A stretch of DNA of 64,000 bases from contig NZ_BMNT01000012.1 of NCBI RefSeq assembly GCF_014646695.1, positions 15,246 through 79,245 of the forward strand, given 5' to 3'. Position numbers and translations under genes: made by a program. The number at the start of each line of letters is the position of its first letter. Position 1 is the first letter of the stretch. The notes under the pieces were generated by a model. The model searched no databases. It was not told the origin of the DNA and saw only the letters and a list, made by a program, of their open reading frames with translations. This DNA is from Sphaerisporangium melleum. GTDB lineage: Bacteria; Actinomycetota; Actinomycetes; Streptosporangiales; Streptosporangiaceae. Positions 18,954 to 32,269 of this stretch are shown here, one piece after another.

Positions 18954-20120
18954 TCAGGGTGTGCGGGCCTTGCCCTCGCCGGGAGGCCGCGCGGGAGCGG
19001 GGATCACCATCTCGACCTCGGTTCCCTGGCCTGGCACCGACGTGAGACCGACGGTGCCGCCAAGTGCGGCGATGCGCCCCCGGATGGACTGCGCGATGCC
19101 GAGCCTGCCCTCGGCCTCCGCCTCCGCCAGGCGTCCCCCGGGGATGCCCGGCCCCTCGTCGCGCACGGTGAGCGTCATCGAGGCGCCGTCGTTCTCGGCC
19201 AGCACCCAGGCCCTGGCCTCCGGGCCGCAGTGCCGCCGCACGTTGTCCAGTGCCGCGCCCACGGCCGCCACGACCTCACGCGCCTGATCGGCGGGAAGCG
19301 GCAACGGGGTCGCGGGCGCCGACACGGTGACCGTCCCGGTGGTGTAGCGGCGCAGCTCGGCCCCCAGATCGACGAATCCCGTGCCGTCCCGCCCGGCCAT
19401 CACCGGCCCGCTGCGGATCATCTCCCGCAGCGCCGCCTCCTGCTCCCCGGCGAGCCGTCCGAGCTCGGCCGCCTCGCCCCCGATTTCCAGCCCGCGGCGT
19501 TGCACCAGCGCCAGCACCTGCAGGACGGAGTCGTGGATGCCCCGAGCGAGCCGCTCGCGTTCGCGCCCGGCCGCCTCCATCTCCACCGCCCGCTGCAGCC
19601 GCTTCTGCGCCTGTTCGGTGAGCCGGGCCACGTGCCCGAGGACGGTACCCGCGAGGATGAGCAGCACCGCGCCGTTCACCGGGGCGGAGAGGTCGAACCT
19701 GTCCAGGCCGCGCAGCCACAGGTCGCCGATCGACAGCACGACCGCGGCCACCGCGCCGGCCCGCCGCCCTCCGTACACGGCCCAGGCGAGAACGGGACCG
19801 CCGATCCAGGTGGCCGTGATCGGCATCACCCCCGCCGGTCCGGCTTCGGGCCCCTGGACATAGGGCGAGGCCAGCATGCAGCCCAGGGTGACCAGAACAT
19901 CCAGCGCCAGCAGGGTCCGGCTCCTGGCCGTCGCGTACGCGATGGTGGTGGCCACCGTCCAGAGCGTCATCACGCCGAGGACGAGCCAGCCCGCGATCGG
20001 ACGCAGGTAACCGCCGGCACCGGCCAGCAACAGCGCGGCGTAGCCGAGGGACGCGAAACGGTAGACCGCGATGGCCCGCCAGAACGACCCCTCGATCTCC
20101 ACGTGGCCCGGCCCCATCAC
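18954..20120 (-). CDS. macS: MacS-family sensor histidine kinase
   Basis: 388 residues from GTG at 20120 (ATG at 20117 is equally possible). Five to six hydrophobic segments fill residues 15-165. The dimerisation helix contains His196 in LARGIHDSVLQVLALVQRRG. The HATPase_c domain has RDEGPGIPGG and EGRLGIAQSIRGR. MacS-like kinases sense an unknown envelope signal. It is followed by macR, its cognate regulator. Confidence 0.86.
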   Translation of the reverse strand: MMGPGHVEIEGSFWRAIAVYRFASLGYAALLLAGAGGYLRPIAGWLVLGVMTLWTVATTIAYATARSRTLLALDVLVTLGCMLASPYVQGPEAGPAGVMPITATWIGGPVLAWAVYGGRRAGAVAAVVLSIGDLWLRGLDRFDLSAPVNGAVLLILAGTVLGHVARLTEQAQKRLQRAVEMEAAGRERERLARGIHDSVLQVLALVQRRGLEIGGEAAELGRLAGEQEAALREMIRSGPVMAGRDGTGFVDLGAELRRYTTGTVTVSAPATPLPLPADQAREVVAAVGAALDNVRRHCGPEARAWVLAENDGASMTLTVRDEGPGIPGGRLAEAEAEGRLGIAQSIRGRIAALGGTVGLTSVPGQGTEVEMVIPAPARPPGEGKARTP

Positions 20121-20185
20121 CCTCGATCGGCGCTGTCGCCGCTGATTTTATGGCGGGCCGCCGCGGCGCTGGTGGGTCTCGGAGA

Positions 20186-20222
20186 GTGCCCGCGCCGGGC
20201 TCGGTCGGCCCGGCGCGGGCAC
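20186..20222 (-). terminator. Hairpin terminator after the CE1-CBM2 esterase
   Basis: Perfect 15-base arms GTGCCCGCGCCGGGC and GCCCGGCGCGGGCAC around a 7-base loop, 26 bases past the stop codon at 20249. Confidence 0.8.
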
Positions 20223-20248
20223 TCGTCCATCGCGTCAGCGCGTCCTGG

Positions 20249-21559
20249 TCAGGAGGCGCTGCAGGAAACGGCGGGGGTGGCGGCGGAGCCGCTGGCGGTG
20301 AAGCCGAACGTGGTGGTGCCGTTCGCCGCGATCGACCCGTTGTAGGCCTCGTTGCGGACGGTCACGTCGGCACCCGAGCCGGAGCGGACACCGTTCCACA
20401 GGCTGCTGATGCTCTGCCCGCCGGGCCAGGTCCAGTTGACCGTCCAGCCGTTGACGGGGCTGGTGCCGGCGCGGACGGTGACCGTGGACTGGAAGCCGCC
20501 GGGCCAGGAGTTCGTCGTCTCGATCGTGGCCGCGCATCCCCCGGGTACCGGCGACGGCGACGGGCTCGGGCTCGGCGACGGGCTCGGGCTCGGCGACGGA
20601 CTGGGGCTGGGCGACGGGCTCGGGCTCGGGGAGGGGTTGGTGCCCTGGAACTGGGTGAAGAACTTCCACACCTCGCCCTTGGTCCAGGTCGTGATGCCGC
20701 TCTCGGAGTAGGTCCCGTCCACCGGTCCCGGCATGTGACCGTTGTCGAACGCGGCCCAGACGACCGGATATCCGGCCCGGCACCCCGAGTAGGTGGTGAC
20801 GATGTGCGTCCGGCTGCCCGACGCCGGCTCCCGCGGGCTCTGGGCGGTACACCCGTTGTTGCGGACGAACGTGTCACGCAGCGACCGTCCCGACGAGATG
20901 GGCAGGACGTTGTCGGTGATGCCGTGCAGTCCCATGTACGCGATGGGCTGCGTACCGCCGCTGCACCCGCTGAGCTGAGCACCGGAGAACACCGCCACCG
21001 CGCGGAAGACGTTCGCCCGGGCGCACGCGATCGCGTAGCTCATGCCACCGCCGTAGCTGAAACCGGTGGCGAACAACTGCGTCGTGTCGACGCAGAGGTC
21101 TCCCTCGATCAACCGGACCAGGTCGTCGACGAAGGTCAGGTCCTCGCCACCCGAGTTGGCCCAGCCGTTGCCGAAGCCCTGGGGCGCGACGAAGATCGCA
21201 CCATTGTTCGACAGCTGCCGCAGACCGTAGAAGGACCAGGGATACCCACTGGTGCCCCCCGAGTCGACGTCATTGGCGGTGCCGCCCCGCCAGTGGAATC
21301 CGAATATCAGCCGGTAGGGCGTGTTGTTCTGGTAGTTGTCGGGAAGCCGCAGGATGAAGCTGCGGGTCTTCCCGTTGCTCTGGATCGTCTGGTTGCCACT
21401 CCTCAGCGTCGGGGACTTGCCACATCCGGCGGTCGCCGCCGCGACGGCCTTGGACGACGTGGTCGTGCCCAGATCGCTGCTCATCGCCGCGTGACCTGTG
21501 CCCAGAACGAGGAGCGCCGCTGCCGCGATCGCTCCATAGAAGGATCTTTTTCGTAACAT
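20249..21559 (-). CDS. Secreted CE1/PHB-depolymerase-like esterase with CBM2
   Basis: 436 residues from ATG at 21559 (AAGGGA 8 bases upstream); a longer frame adds only a non-signal leader. A signal peptide is followed by the esterase domain, with nucleophile Ser in GFSYGGG and candidate catalytic His in FDNGHMPGP, and several Cys likely in disulfides. A long Ser-Pro linker leads to a CBM2 domain (TNSWPGGFQSTVTV...LWNG...GSGADVTVRNEAYNG). CBM2 modules bind crystalline cellulose or xylan, so the enzyme probably works on cell-wall-bound esters. The catalytic domain closely matches the genes at 1 and 37629, which carry CBM13 instead. Confidence 0.9.
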   Translation of the reverse strand: MLRKRSFYGAIAAAALLVLGTGHAAMSSDLGTTTSSKAVAAATAGCGKSPTLRSGNQTIQSNGKTRSFILRLPDNYQNNTPYRLIFGFHWRGGTANDVDSGGTSGYPWSFYGLRQLSNNGAIFVAPQGFGNGWANSGGEDLTFVDDLVRLIEGDLCVDTTQLFATGFSYGGGMSYAIACARANVFRAVAVFSGAQLSGCSGGTQPIAYMGLHGITDNVLPISSGRSLRDTFVRNNGCTAQSPREPASGSRTHIVTTYSGCRAGYPVVWAAFDNGHMPGPVDGTYSESGITTWTKGEVWKFFTQFQGTNPSPSPSPSPSPSPSPSPSPSPSPSPSPSPVPGGCAATIETTNSWPGGFQSTVTVRAGTSPVNGWTVNWTWPGGQSISSLWNGVRSGSGADVTVRNEAYNGSIAANGTTTFGFTASGSAATPAVSCSAS

Positions 21560-21693
21560 TCGGACGTTCCCTTTGGTTTGGCGGGTGAACACACTCGAAC
21601 AGAAGAGCCGGTCGCCTGCCGTTTCGCACGGAAGTCCCGGCCGACCGGCACGTGCGCATTCCGGCCGGCCGGCGTACAGGCGTATTTCCGGTG

Positions 21694-21705
21694 CGAATCG
21701 ATTCG
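21694..21705. promoter_or_regulatory. CGAATCGATTCG palindrome
   Basis: Perfect 12-base palindrome 135 bases upstream of the esterase start at 21559. A related ATCGATTCGAT element lies upstream of the fucosidase gene at 29597. Possible second operator type; the regulator is unknown. Confidence 0.4.
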
Positions 21706-21728
21706 ATCGGACACGGCGAGAAGGTAAT

Positions 21729-21744
21729 TTGTTAACGTTAACAA
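21729..21744. promoter_or_regulatory. LacI-type operator, perfect 16-base palindrome
   Basis: TTGTTAACGTTAACAA is perfectly palindromic, 170 bases upstream of the CE1-CBM2 start. It is the cleanest member of the TGTTARCGYTAACA class in this window. Confidence 0.65.
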
Positions 21745-22204
21745 CTTCGCTCGCCTGGACGCTCCTCTTCTAGGCGTGCCGGAAGTGAGGGTGTAGCGGA
21801 GCAAATCCGAGGTGACCTGGCATGTCAAGCACCACCCCCGCGCTCCGCCCCCCAGCCGACCATTACTCCCCCACCTGACCAGCGAGACCGCCCAGACCGG
21901 CGCACCGAACAAGTTGAAATTTCCATCGACGCCGACCTTCCCCCACGGCCATGGCGTGGCCCCCAACATGGCACCCATGTCGCACGCCGTCGATGACGCG
22001 CACTGAACGACCTTCCGGCCTAGTGCGAATCGCTATGAAGGAGTTCGACGAGCAAGCCCCGTTCCCGGCCAAGAGGGCGGGCATCGCGCCGACGGGCTAC
22101 CGGATCGACTCCGTGTCCCCTTGATCAGCACAGGCGCCGACCGCCCTGCCGGACGATCCTCCCCGCGAGGTGACCACGCCGCGAGCTTCGGCCGGCCGGC
22201 ACGT
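21745..22204. other. Intergenic stretch without a recognisable gene
   Basis: About 460 bases between the esterase control region and the 3' end of the dual-ATPase gene. Only short frames of poor codon bias are present. No hairpin, RNA gene or mobile-element relic was recognised. Confidence 0.5.
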
Positions 22205-25200
22205 TCACTGCCTCGCTCGGGCGATGACCTCCTCCGTCGTCAGCGGCGCCCTGGGGTGATGGGTCAGGCACAAAGGTGTACGCACCTTCGTGAACCTCCC
22301 GCCCTCAGGTGCGACGTAGAAGTCGCCGCTGCCGAGCGCACCGATGTCATCGGCGCTGCCGCCCTTGACGCGGGCCATCGCCTTGGCGGCCTCGATCTGA
22401 ACATCCGCGTTGAGCAGACCATAGAACTGTGTTGCGGCGTTTCCCGGGATCCGGTTGTGCAGGCCCTTGGGGGCCTGTGTGGCGAACACCAGTCCGAGCC
22501 CGTATTTCCTCGCCTGGGAAGCCAAGGCGAGTGTGCTCTGGGTGCACGCGGTCACAGCGCCAGAGGGAGCGAACGTCTGCGCCTCATCCATGACGAGAAG
22601 CCCACCGAGGGGCAGGTCACCTGCGGGGTTCTTCTTGATCCAGGCGAACAGCCCCATCTGCAACTGGTTCACGAAGGACTGCCGCTCAGCGTCGCTCTGC
22701 AGGCCCACGAAGCTGATGACCGAAACCCGGGCCCGCTTTCCTGTGACCGGAGTGAGGAGTCGCCCCGGGTCGACGGGCTCACCTTCTCCGCCGAACAGTG
22801 GATCAGTCACGACAACGGCCCGGAGCACTTGGGCGAGCCCATCTGCGATCTTCGCCGCTCCGGTGATCTGGCTGAGGTCCTCGGGGAAGTCCGCGAGCAG
22901 GTTGATCAGTCCCTCGATGCCGCCGCTCTTGTACTTTCCGAAGTGGACCACCGCCTCCATGAGCACCGCCCGCGCGACTTGGGACTTGCCGCTGCCCCCT
23001 TCCACCTTCGCTCGTGGGATGAGTGCCGCCATGGCGGCGTTGACAGCTTCGTTGAACTCATCGACGTCGTCTCGGACGCTGGCGAAGTCGGGCAACGGCT
23101 GAAATGCCAGCGGACGTCCCTTCTCTCTCCCTGGTGTCCAGATCACCACATCGGTGTCAGCGAGGTAACGAGTGGCCCGGTCCCCATCGCCGCGCCCCCA
23201 GGCGGCGGGCTCCTCCGGCCAAGGGTCGCCGAGACGGGCGAGGTCGTTGTTCGGGTCGAGCACAATCGAGGACACCCCCTGAAGGGCGCACTCTTCGATG
23301 ATCCGTCTGATCAGCACGGTCTTCCCCGAGCCGGATCCCGCGAAGATCGCGATGTGCTTGCGGAGCGCCTCCAATTCGACGGAGACCGGAAGCCCGCGAT
23401 CGTAGGAGCGCCCCACGGTCAGCGACGGCACCCCGGCCGGCCCGCCTTCCAGAGGGTGGTCCGAAACGGCGGTCTCCTTATTCGGAAGCGGACTCGCCTG
23501 CACGGGCGGCCCCTCAGGGGCTCTTGGCGCCGGGGGCTCTTGCGGAGCGGTCGGATCCGGCCAATCGCCCAGCGCGTCCTTGAAGAGCTTGAGGTCGGCG
23601 GTCGGTCTTCTGCTGGCGATCCACCGGTCGAGGTGCGTGACGCTCTCCGCGAAGAGATCCTGCAGGGCGTACAGCACCTTGAGGTCCTCTTCGTCAGCCG
23701 TGATCACCCGGCCTCCTCTGACCTGGAACTCGGCCACCGCTTTCTGTGTGACCGGCCCTGAGTTCCACGGGATGTTCCGAATGATGATCAACCGGCGCTT
23801 GGGACTCTCCGCCGTGAGACCGGCTTTGAGCACCGCCTTGCGAAGCCGATTCAATGCCGCGAGGTGGTGCGTGGCGGCGATGCCGCGGAACGCCCAGTGA
23901 ATCTCGTCTTCGGTCGCCTCGTTCAGTACCTGCTTGAGACCGGCGTGAAGAGAGGTCTTCCGGCCCATCGGCGGATCGATCCGATAGCGCGAGGACGTCC
24001 CGCGTTGCTCCACGATCCAGGCCCGTAGACCCGCCGAGACAAGCCCGGGAAGTACCACGTCCTCCAGCTCGGCGTCGAGCGCCCCGCTGACGTCGGCTGA
24101 ATCCGCCAGCATCGCGAACTTGATGTCGATCGCCCGAAGCACTTCCTCTTCGCGATCGGGCTTCCTTGGCGGCACGACCACCGTTGAGGGCGCGTCGAGA
24201 CTGTCCAACTCCGTGATCTCGCCCTGAAGCAGGCATTTCTGGATGTGTCTGGACAGAGCTTGCAGTATCTCACGTGGCGTGTAGAACGGAGCCCGCGCGA
24301 AGGCCTCCGGCTTGATCGGCCAGGTCGGATACGGCCGGTCGAACCCGATGTTCTTGAAGTGCTCCGCAAGGCGTAGTGTAACGAGCTCCGCCCCCACCTC
24401 AGGAGACGGAATACGCCGAAGGTAGGTGGCCTTCCGAAAACGGTCCCTGAAACTGTTGACGGCCAGTTCCTCCAGCGTGGTCCACGTCTCTGGCAAGCAG
24501 GAGAGAACCGTCAGAGTCCGGCTGGTCACTTCACGGAGATTGGTCAATCCGTGCGCGAATTGAAGAACCCCCGAAGCCGCCGGACCGTTGAAACCGCTCT
24601 CGGAGAACGGGCTGCTCTGCGCGATGAAGCCGTCGAGCTGGTCGAAGGCCATGACACTCGGACCGGTCAACGCCAGCAGCCGCGAGATGTCCCGGACGAT
24701 CTCCTGGGGAGATTTGCGCACCTGCCGGAATCCCCAGCCCAGACGGTAACTCTCGCCATCCTCGACCGAGCAGAGGTAGGACTCTCCGATGTCGACCAGG
24801 GCGTGGTCATCGGCCGCCAGGAGCACGAGAGCCCGGGCGACATCTTGTGCGTCCCTCCCGACCCGGCGATCGATTCTGTACAGGGCGTCGATGAACTGAT
24901 CGAGATCTTCCCGAGTGACCATCTGATTACCGATGATCGTCTGCTGCGTCTTCCTCGGGAGCCGCATCAGGCCCGTGAGATTGCGCAGGAACCGCTTGAG
25001 CTGGGTCTCCTCATCCGCGCCGACCCGGGCCAGCCCGTCCTGGATGGACACGACGGCGCTGTCCCAGAAGTTGCGGGCGTCGAGAATGCTCATAAGGAAG
25101 AAGTAGCCATCGCGCTGGACGACCTGCTCACGCAGCCAGCTCATCAGGTGCGTCTTCCCGCTTCCTGAGCCGCCTTCAAGGACCACCCCGATGGGGCTGG

Positions 25201-25369
25201 TCACGGGAGAGCCGGTGGCGGCGTCCAGTCCCGAGCGGAGAGCATAGGAAGCCTCCGGGTGCATCTCGGGCACATGATAGGGAACCGGCTGCCAGACATC
25301 TTCGCTGGCGTTGACGGTCGAGAAGATCTTCAGGCTGTCCAACGCGTACCATTCGGTAACCATCATCAC
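22205..25369 (-). CDS. Dual P-loop ATPase: N-terminal AAA plus C-terminal HerA-like translocase
   Basis: 1054 residues from GTG at 25369, overlapping the stop of the preceding gene (GTGA). The N-terminal ATPase has Walker A EGGSGSGKTHL (65-75) and a Walker-B-like VMAFDQLDG (239-247). A middle region (about 400-600) of unknown fold ends in a Pro-rich linker (603-625). The C-terminal ATPase has Walker A FAGSGSGKTVL (676-686), Walker B LLVMDEAQTF (924-933) and downstream FATQAP, features of the HerA/DUF87 pumping ATPases. HerA proteins drive DNA movement for partner nucleases. A nuclease gene in the same operon is therefore a likely partner. I do not recognise this two-ATPase architecture as a named defence protein. 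Confidence 0.8.
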   Translation of the reverse strand: MMMVTEWYALDSLKIFSTVNASEDVWQPVPYHVPEMHPEASYALRSGLDAATGSPVTSPIGVVLEGGSGSGKTHLMSWLREQVVQRDGYFFLMSILDARNFWDSAVVSIQDGLARVGADEETQLKRFLRNLTGLMRLPRKTQQTIIGNQMVTREDLDQFIDALYRIDRRVGRDAQDVARALVLLAADDHALVDIGESYLCSVEDGESYRLGWGFRQVRKSPQEIVRDISRLLALTGPSVMAFDQLDGFIAQSSPFSESGFNGPAASGVLQFAHGLTNLREVTSRTLTVLSCLPETWTTLEELAVNSFRDRFRKATYLRRIPSPEVGAELVTLRLAEHFKNIGFDRPYPTWPIKPEAFARAPFYTPREILQALSRHIQKCLLQGEITELDSLDAPSTVVVPPRKPDREEEVLRAIDIKFAMLADSADVSGALDAELEDVVLPGLVSAGLRAWIVEQRGTSSRYRIDPPMGRKTSLHAGLKQVLNEATEDEIHWAFRGIAATHHLAALNRLRKAVLKAGLTAESPKRRLIIIRNIPWNSGPVTQKAVAEFQVRGGRVITADEEDLKVLYALQDLFAESVTHLDRWIASRRPTADLKLFKDALGDWPDPTAPQEPPAPRAPEGPPVQASPLPNKETAVSDHPLEGGPAGVPSLTVGRSYDRGLPVSVELEALRKHIAIFAGSGSGKTVLIRRIIEECALQGVSSIVLDPNNDLARLGDPWPEEPAAWGRGDGDRATRYLADTDVVIWTPGREKGRPLAFQPLPDFASVRDDVDEFNEAVNAAMAALIPRAKVEGGSGKSQVARAVLMEAVVHFGKYKSGGIEGLINLLADFPEDLSQITGAAKIADGLAQVLRAVVVTDPLFGGEGEPVDPGRLLTPVTGKRARVSVISFVGLQSDAERQSFVNQLQMGLFAWIKKNPAGDLPLGGLLVMDEAQTFAPSGAVTACTQSTLALASQARKYGLGLVFATQAPKGLHNRIPGNAATQFYGLLNADVQIEAAKAMARVKGGSADDIGALGSGDFYVAPEGGRFTKVRTPLCLTHHPRAPLTTEEVIARARQ

Positions 25370-25995
25370 GCCCCCACACGGAACTGATGGTTGGGTGTGC
25401 TGCCGATGATGATCGCGGCAGCGTGGTCCTCGGGACTCAGGTCCCCCGTGATGGCGACGGGCACGATGTCGACCCGCCCTGCCAGCATCATGGTGCGCAG
25501 CACATCGTCCTGGAGGTCACGGTCGATGTCCGCCAGGAACGCTCGCAGCCTGGTCATCGATACCCATCGACCCGCGCCAGGTGTGATCTTCGCATAGGCC
25601 TCGCGAATCCTGCCTTCCACTTCCTCCGGCGACCGGATCGTGGCCGATGTTCGGACGCTCCCTTCGACGACCGGGACCGCCGCTTTGGGCGCCACAAGGG
25701 ACCGCAGGTAGAGAAGAGCCAGTGCCTTGCCCGAACGAGAGGACACGGGGACCCCCTTGCGGACCTCCTCGATCGCACGATCCTCACCAGCGGGTGTGAT
25801 CGTGTACCACAAGGCCCGCCTGGCTCTGGCCTCCGAATCGATCAGCTTGGCCTCGACGAGACCCGAGCGGTTCTTGGTATCGAGCTCCACACCCCAGTCT
25901 TCGTACAACTCCTTGTGAGCCAACGCGGGGCCGAGTTCTCTCAGTACGAGCAGAGCCGCGACCTGCCGGTACGTGAGTCTTTCTTCGGACATCAA
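25366..25995 (-). CDS. Small winged-helix-like protein of the nuclease/ATPase operon
   Basis: 209 residues, overlapping both neighbours by 4 bases (ATGA at 25992-25995, GTGA at 25366-25369). The N-terminal 75 residues look like a winged helix (LTYRQVAALLVLRELG...LWYTITPAGEDRAIE). The C-terminal part (about 135-209) looks like a second small DNA-binding or adaptor module (WVSMTRLRAFLADIDRDLQDD). No catalytic motif is visible. It may be a DNA- or protein-recognition subunit joining nuclease and translocase. The product is not otherwise recognised. Confidence 0.65.
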   Translation of the reverse strand: MMSEERLTYRQVAALLVLRELGPALAHKELYEDWGVELDTKNRSGLVEAKLIDSEARARRALWYTITPAGEDRAIEEVRKGVPVSSRSGKALALLYLRSLVAPKAAVPVVEGSVRTSATIRSPEEVEGRIREAYAKITPGAGRWVSMTRLRAFLADIDRDLQDDVLRTMMLAGRVDIVPVAITGDLSPEDHAAAIIIGSTPNHQFRVGA

Positions 25996-27059
25996 CCTGC
26001 TCCTTCGCTCATTCCGAGGCGCCGCGCCCGGAGGAAATCGTGTATGTGCCGCAGAACACCCTGCAGGTCGCCCCTCACCTGCTGGTTGGTGAATCGCAGC
26101 ACCGTGAACCCGTCACGCTCCAGGTGCCGATCACGAGTGCGGTCACGCTCCATCTGGGCGAAGGTTTCGTGCTCCGGCCCGTCGATCTCAACGACGCATT
26201 TCTCCCGCGCCCACATCAGATCGGTGCGAATCATGACGAACAACGGATCCCTGGACCGATACGTCCGATTCCACGTCCGACCATGAGCCCAGTCGCATTC
26301 CGTCAGGGCCGCCTCCATCGCCTGCTCCACCTCGCTGCCCGGGTGTGGCCGGCCGGCGACCGGTGGCACTCCCACCGCCGCGCGCCGCGACGGTGGCGCC
26401 ATCTCATCGGCCAGCCTCCGGACCGCCGCCGGTATCTCCAGATAGTGCGTATCGACGTTGCGCAGTTCGGGACCGACCAGCCAGATCCCCATACCGCTGC
26501 GGTGCGCCAGCCACTCGAATCCGGCGACCAGGACCCTCTCTCCATGCGAGGTCGGTTTCTCCGGCACGTGGATGACCAGGGCCACCGATTCGCGGTCGAA
26601 CGTAGAAGCGATCACCCGGGCCAGCCCGGCCGCCCGCGCTTCCGCGGGGAACGACCGCCCTTTCGGCGCAGGCCGTCCAGGAGCCAATGGCCCTCGATGC
26701 CGGATGGCCCGGTCGGCCAGGTCGGCCAGGAACGGTCCGAAGTGACGGCTGCTCGATGCCGCACGTATCGCGAGAGCCCTGGCCGCCGCTACTCCGCCGC
26801 CGCCCGGCCCGGAAAGCCTCTCCCCACCGGGCAACCAACCCGGGAAAAGCCCAATGGCCAGTGTTTCCAGTTCACCGAGGATGGACTCCACCAACTCTGA
26901 GACCGAATCACCTTCGGCCACGGAGTAGGTGACGAGAACAGGGCCGGTCTCCGGCAGCGGATCGAGCACCAATTCCAGCATATTTGCATCGATGTCGGCG
27001 TTGACTCCCGCAAGGCGGAGCACCCTCCCGACCGGGAGTTCGCCCCACGACAATGACAT
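25992..27059 (-). CDS. DUF559/Vsr-like PD-(D/E)xK nuclease with unique N-terminal region
   Basis: 355 residues from ATG at 27059, preceded by GAGGGGGG. The N-terminal 240 residues match no family I know. The C-terminal 100 residues have the DUF559/Vsr-like fold signature: MIRTDLMWAREKCVVEIDGPEHETF, then RDRTRDRHLERDGFTVLRFTN. The acidic residues in DLMW and VVEIDG are the expected metal ligands. First gene of the three-gene operon; probably the DNA-cleaving effector. DUF559 domains also occur as stand-alone proteins of unknown function, so nuclease activity is inferred. Confidence 0.75.
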   Translation of the reverse strand: MSLSWGELPVGRVLRLAGVNADIDANMLELVLDPLPETGPVLVTYSVAEGDSVSELVESILGELETLAIGLFPGWLPGGERLSGPGGGGVAAARALAIRAASSSRHFGPFLADLADRAIRHRGPLAPGRPAPKGRSFPAEARAAGLARVIASTFDRESVALVIHVPEKPTSHGERVLVAGFEWLAHRSGMGIWLVGPELRNVDTHYLEIPAAVRRLADEMAPPSRRAAVGVPPVAGRPHPGSEVEQAMEAALTECDWAHGRTWNRTYRSRDPLFVMIRTDLMWAREKCVVEIDGPEHETFAQMERDRTRDRHLERDGFTVLRFTNQQVRGDLQGVLRHIHDFLRARRLGMSEGAG

Positions 27060-27627
27060 ACCGACCCCCCTCAGGAACTCCCCGCAAGAAGCGTGACTTC
27101 GCGCAGGCTATAGGGCACAGGAGGTGACGGACCGGCACTCCGGAAATGTCATCGATTTCGGATATCACACAATCATCGAAACGGCCATCCTGGCAGATCC
27201 TTACATCACCATTCACGTCACGGGCCGCCGCAAACGGGTGGGCCTGATCAGTGGCCACCCGGCAGAGCGTCTCCAGCCGCTCGATCTCCCCATGAGAACG
27301 CTTCAGCCCTGGCGGGAACCACGGCACGGCGAGATGTCCCCGATCGGAACATCACATCCGATCAAGGACATCTCGCGACGGGCACAGCCTGGGAAGGGGC
27401 ACTGTCGGCCTATCTCGCATCGACCAGAGCGCGTCGGTGGCACTGCGCACCACACTGCTTCCCCATGGCGACGAACCCGCAGAAATCATGCCGGTGTGGC
27501 CGTATCCGGACTCGGCCGAGTAACAGTGGCGGCCGCACCGGCAATGCCGGAGGAGAAGCTCGGCAGGAAGGCTCAGCCAGCCCGCCCCGACCTGTTCCAC
27601 AGGGACGAATCGGCCCTTGTCACGAGG
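27060..27627. other. Intergenic region with a long interrupted hairpin at 27331-27374
   Basis: 568 bases between the nuclease operon start and the GH29 stop; no convincing gene. At 27331-27374 arms GAGATGTCC and GGACATCTC enclose a 2x2 mismatch, then inner arms GATCGGA and TCCGATC around an 8-base loop. It could terminate fucosidase transcription (minus strand) or lie in the leader of the nuclease operon. Confidence 0.5.
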
Positions 27628-31717
<4,090 letters not shown>

Positions 31718-31723
31718 AATTGA

Positions 31724-31860
31724 TCTCCCTCGATGGCGTCGGCCTTCAACGGCGCCGATCAGCACTCCCTTGATGAAGTGGCGTTGGACGAACAGACCTG
31801 TGGCGACGATCGGCCCGATCGCCGGCACGACGACCGCCACCTTGATCACATCGACCGGCG
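31724..31860 (-). pseudogene. C-terminal relic of a carbohydrate ABC transporter permease
   Basis: In the same frame as the GH5 gene and directly upstream of it, the DNA encodes about 38 residues resembling the C-terminus of MalG-type sugar permeases (VATGLFVQRHFIKGVLIGA). That family commonly ends with an FxxQRxFxxGxxxGAxKG motif followed by a stop. Here the stop is gone and no upstream permease sequence remains. It indicates that a sugar transporter gene was deleted beside this hydrolase. Confidence 0.6.
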
Positions 31861-31876
31861 AACCAGCTCGATACTG

Positions 31877-31885
31877 GAAACTTTC
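31877..31885. promoter_or_regulatory. GAAA-N-TTTC operator upstream of GH5
   Basis: GGAAACTTTCT, core GAAACTTTC, 160 bases upstream of the GH5 GTG and within the intergenic region shared with the divergent LacI gene. Confidence 0.6.
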
Positions 31886-32063
31886 TCGCTGAACAGCCAG
31901 AAACATAAAGTAGGGAGAGGCGGTGTGCCCGTCCACCTCGGATCGGTACGACCGGCTTACGCGGCGTGCTCTGCACGACAGGCCGCCCACTTCTGCCCGC
32001 CATCGGTCGGCCGACCACCATCGGTTTTGTGGCCGAAGCCGATTGAGGAAGGCCGGACGGACA

Positions 32064-32072
32064 GAAAGTTTC
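32064..32072. promoter_or_regulatory. GAAA-N-TTTC operator(s) upstream of the LacI gene
   Basis: GAAAGTTTC, about 200 bases upstream of the LacI start; a degenerate copy (CTGAATATTTCAG, 32086-32098) follows 14 bases later. The placement suits autoregulation by the adjacent LacI-family protein. Confidence 0.6.
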
Positions 32073-32269
32073 CAGCTAAGATCTTCTGAATATTTCAGAG
32101 CGGCCTGCGACGCACGACGGTGGCCGGACGGCCTATCCCGTCCCAGGCCGGTCCGGCTGCGGACCACCCCTCGATGAGGACGTACGCGATGCCGTCACGG
32201 GCCGACGGGTTATCCTTGCGCCGTGAACGCGCCTGCGCGCGGGCGGAGCCGGGGACGAAGGGGGCCAGG

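Noticed and set aside
32120-32269. N-terminal extension of the LacI regulator
   Set aside because: LacI proteins start close to the helix-turn-helix; the TTG at 32270 has AGGGGG upstream and gives the usual length.
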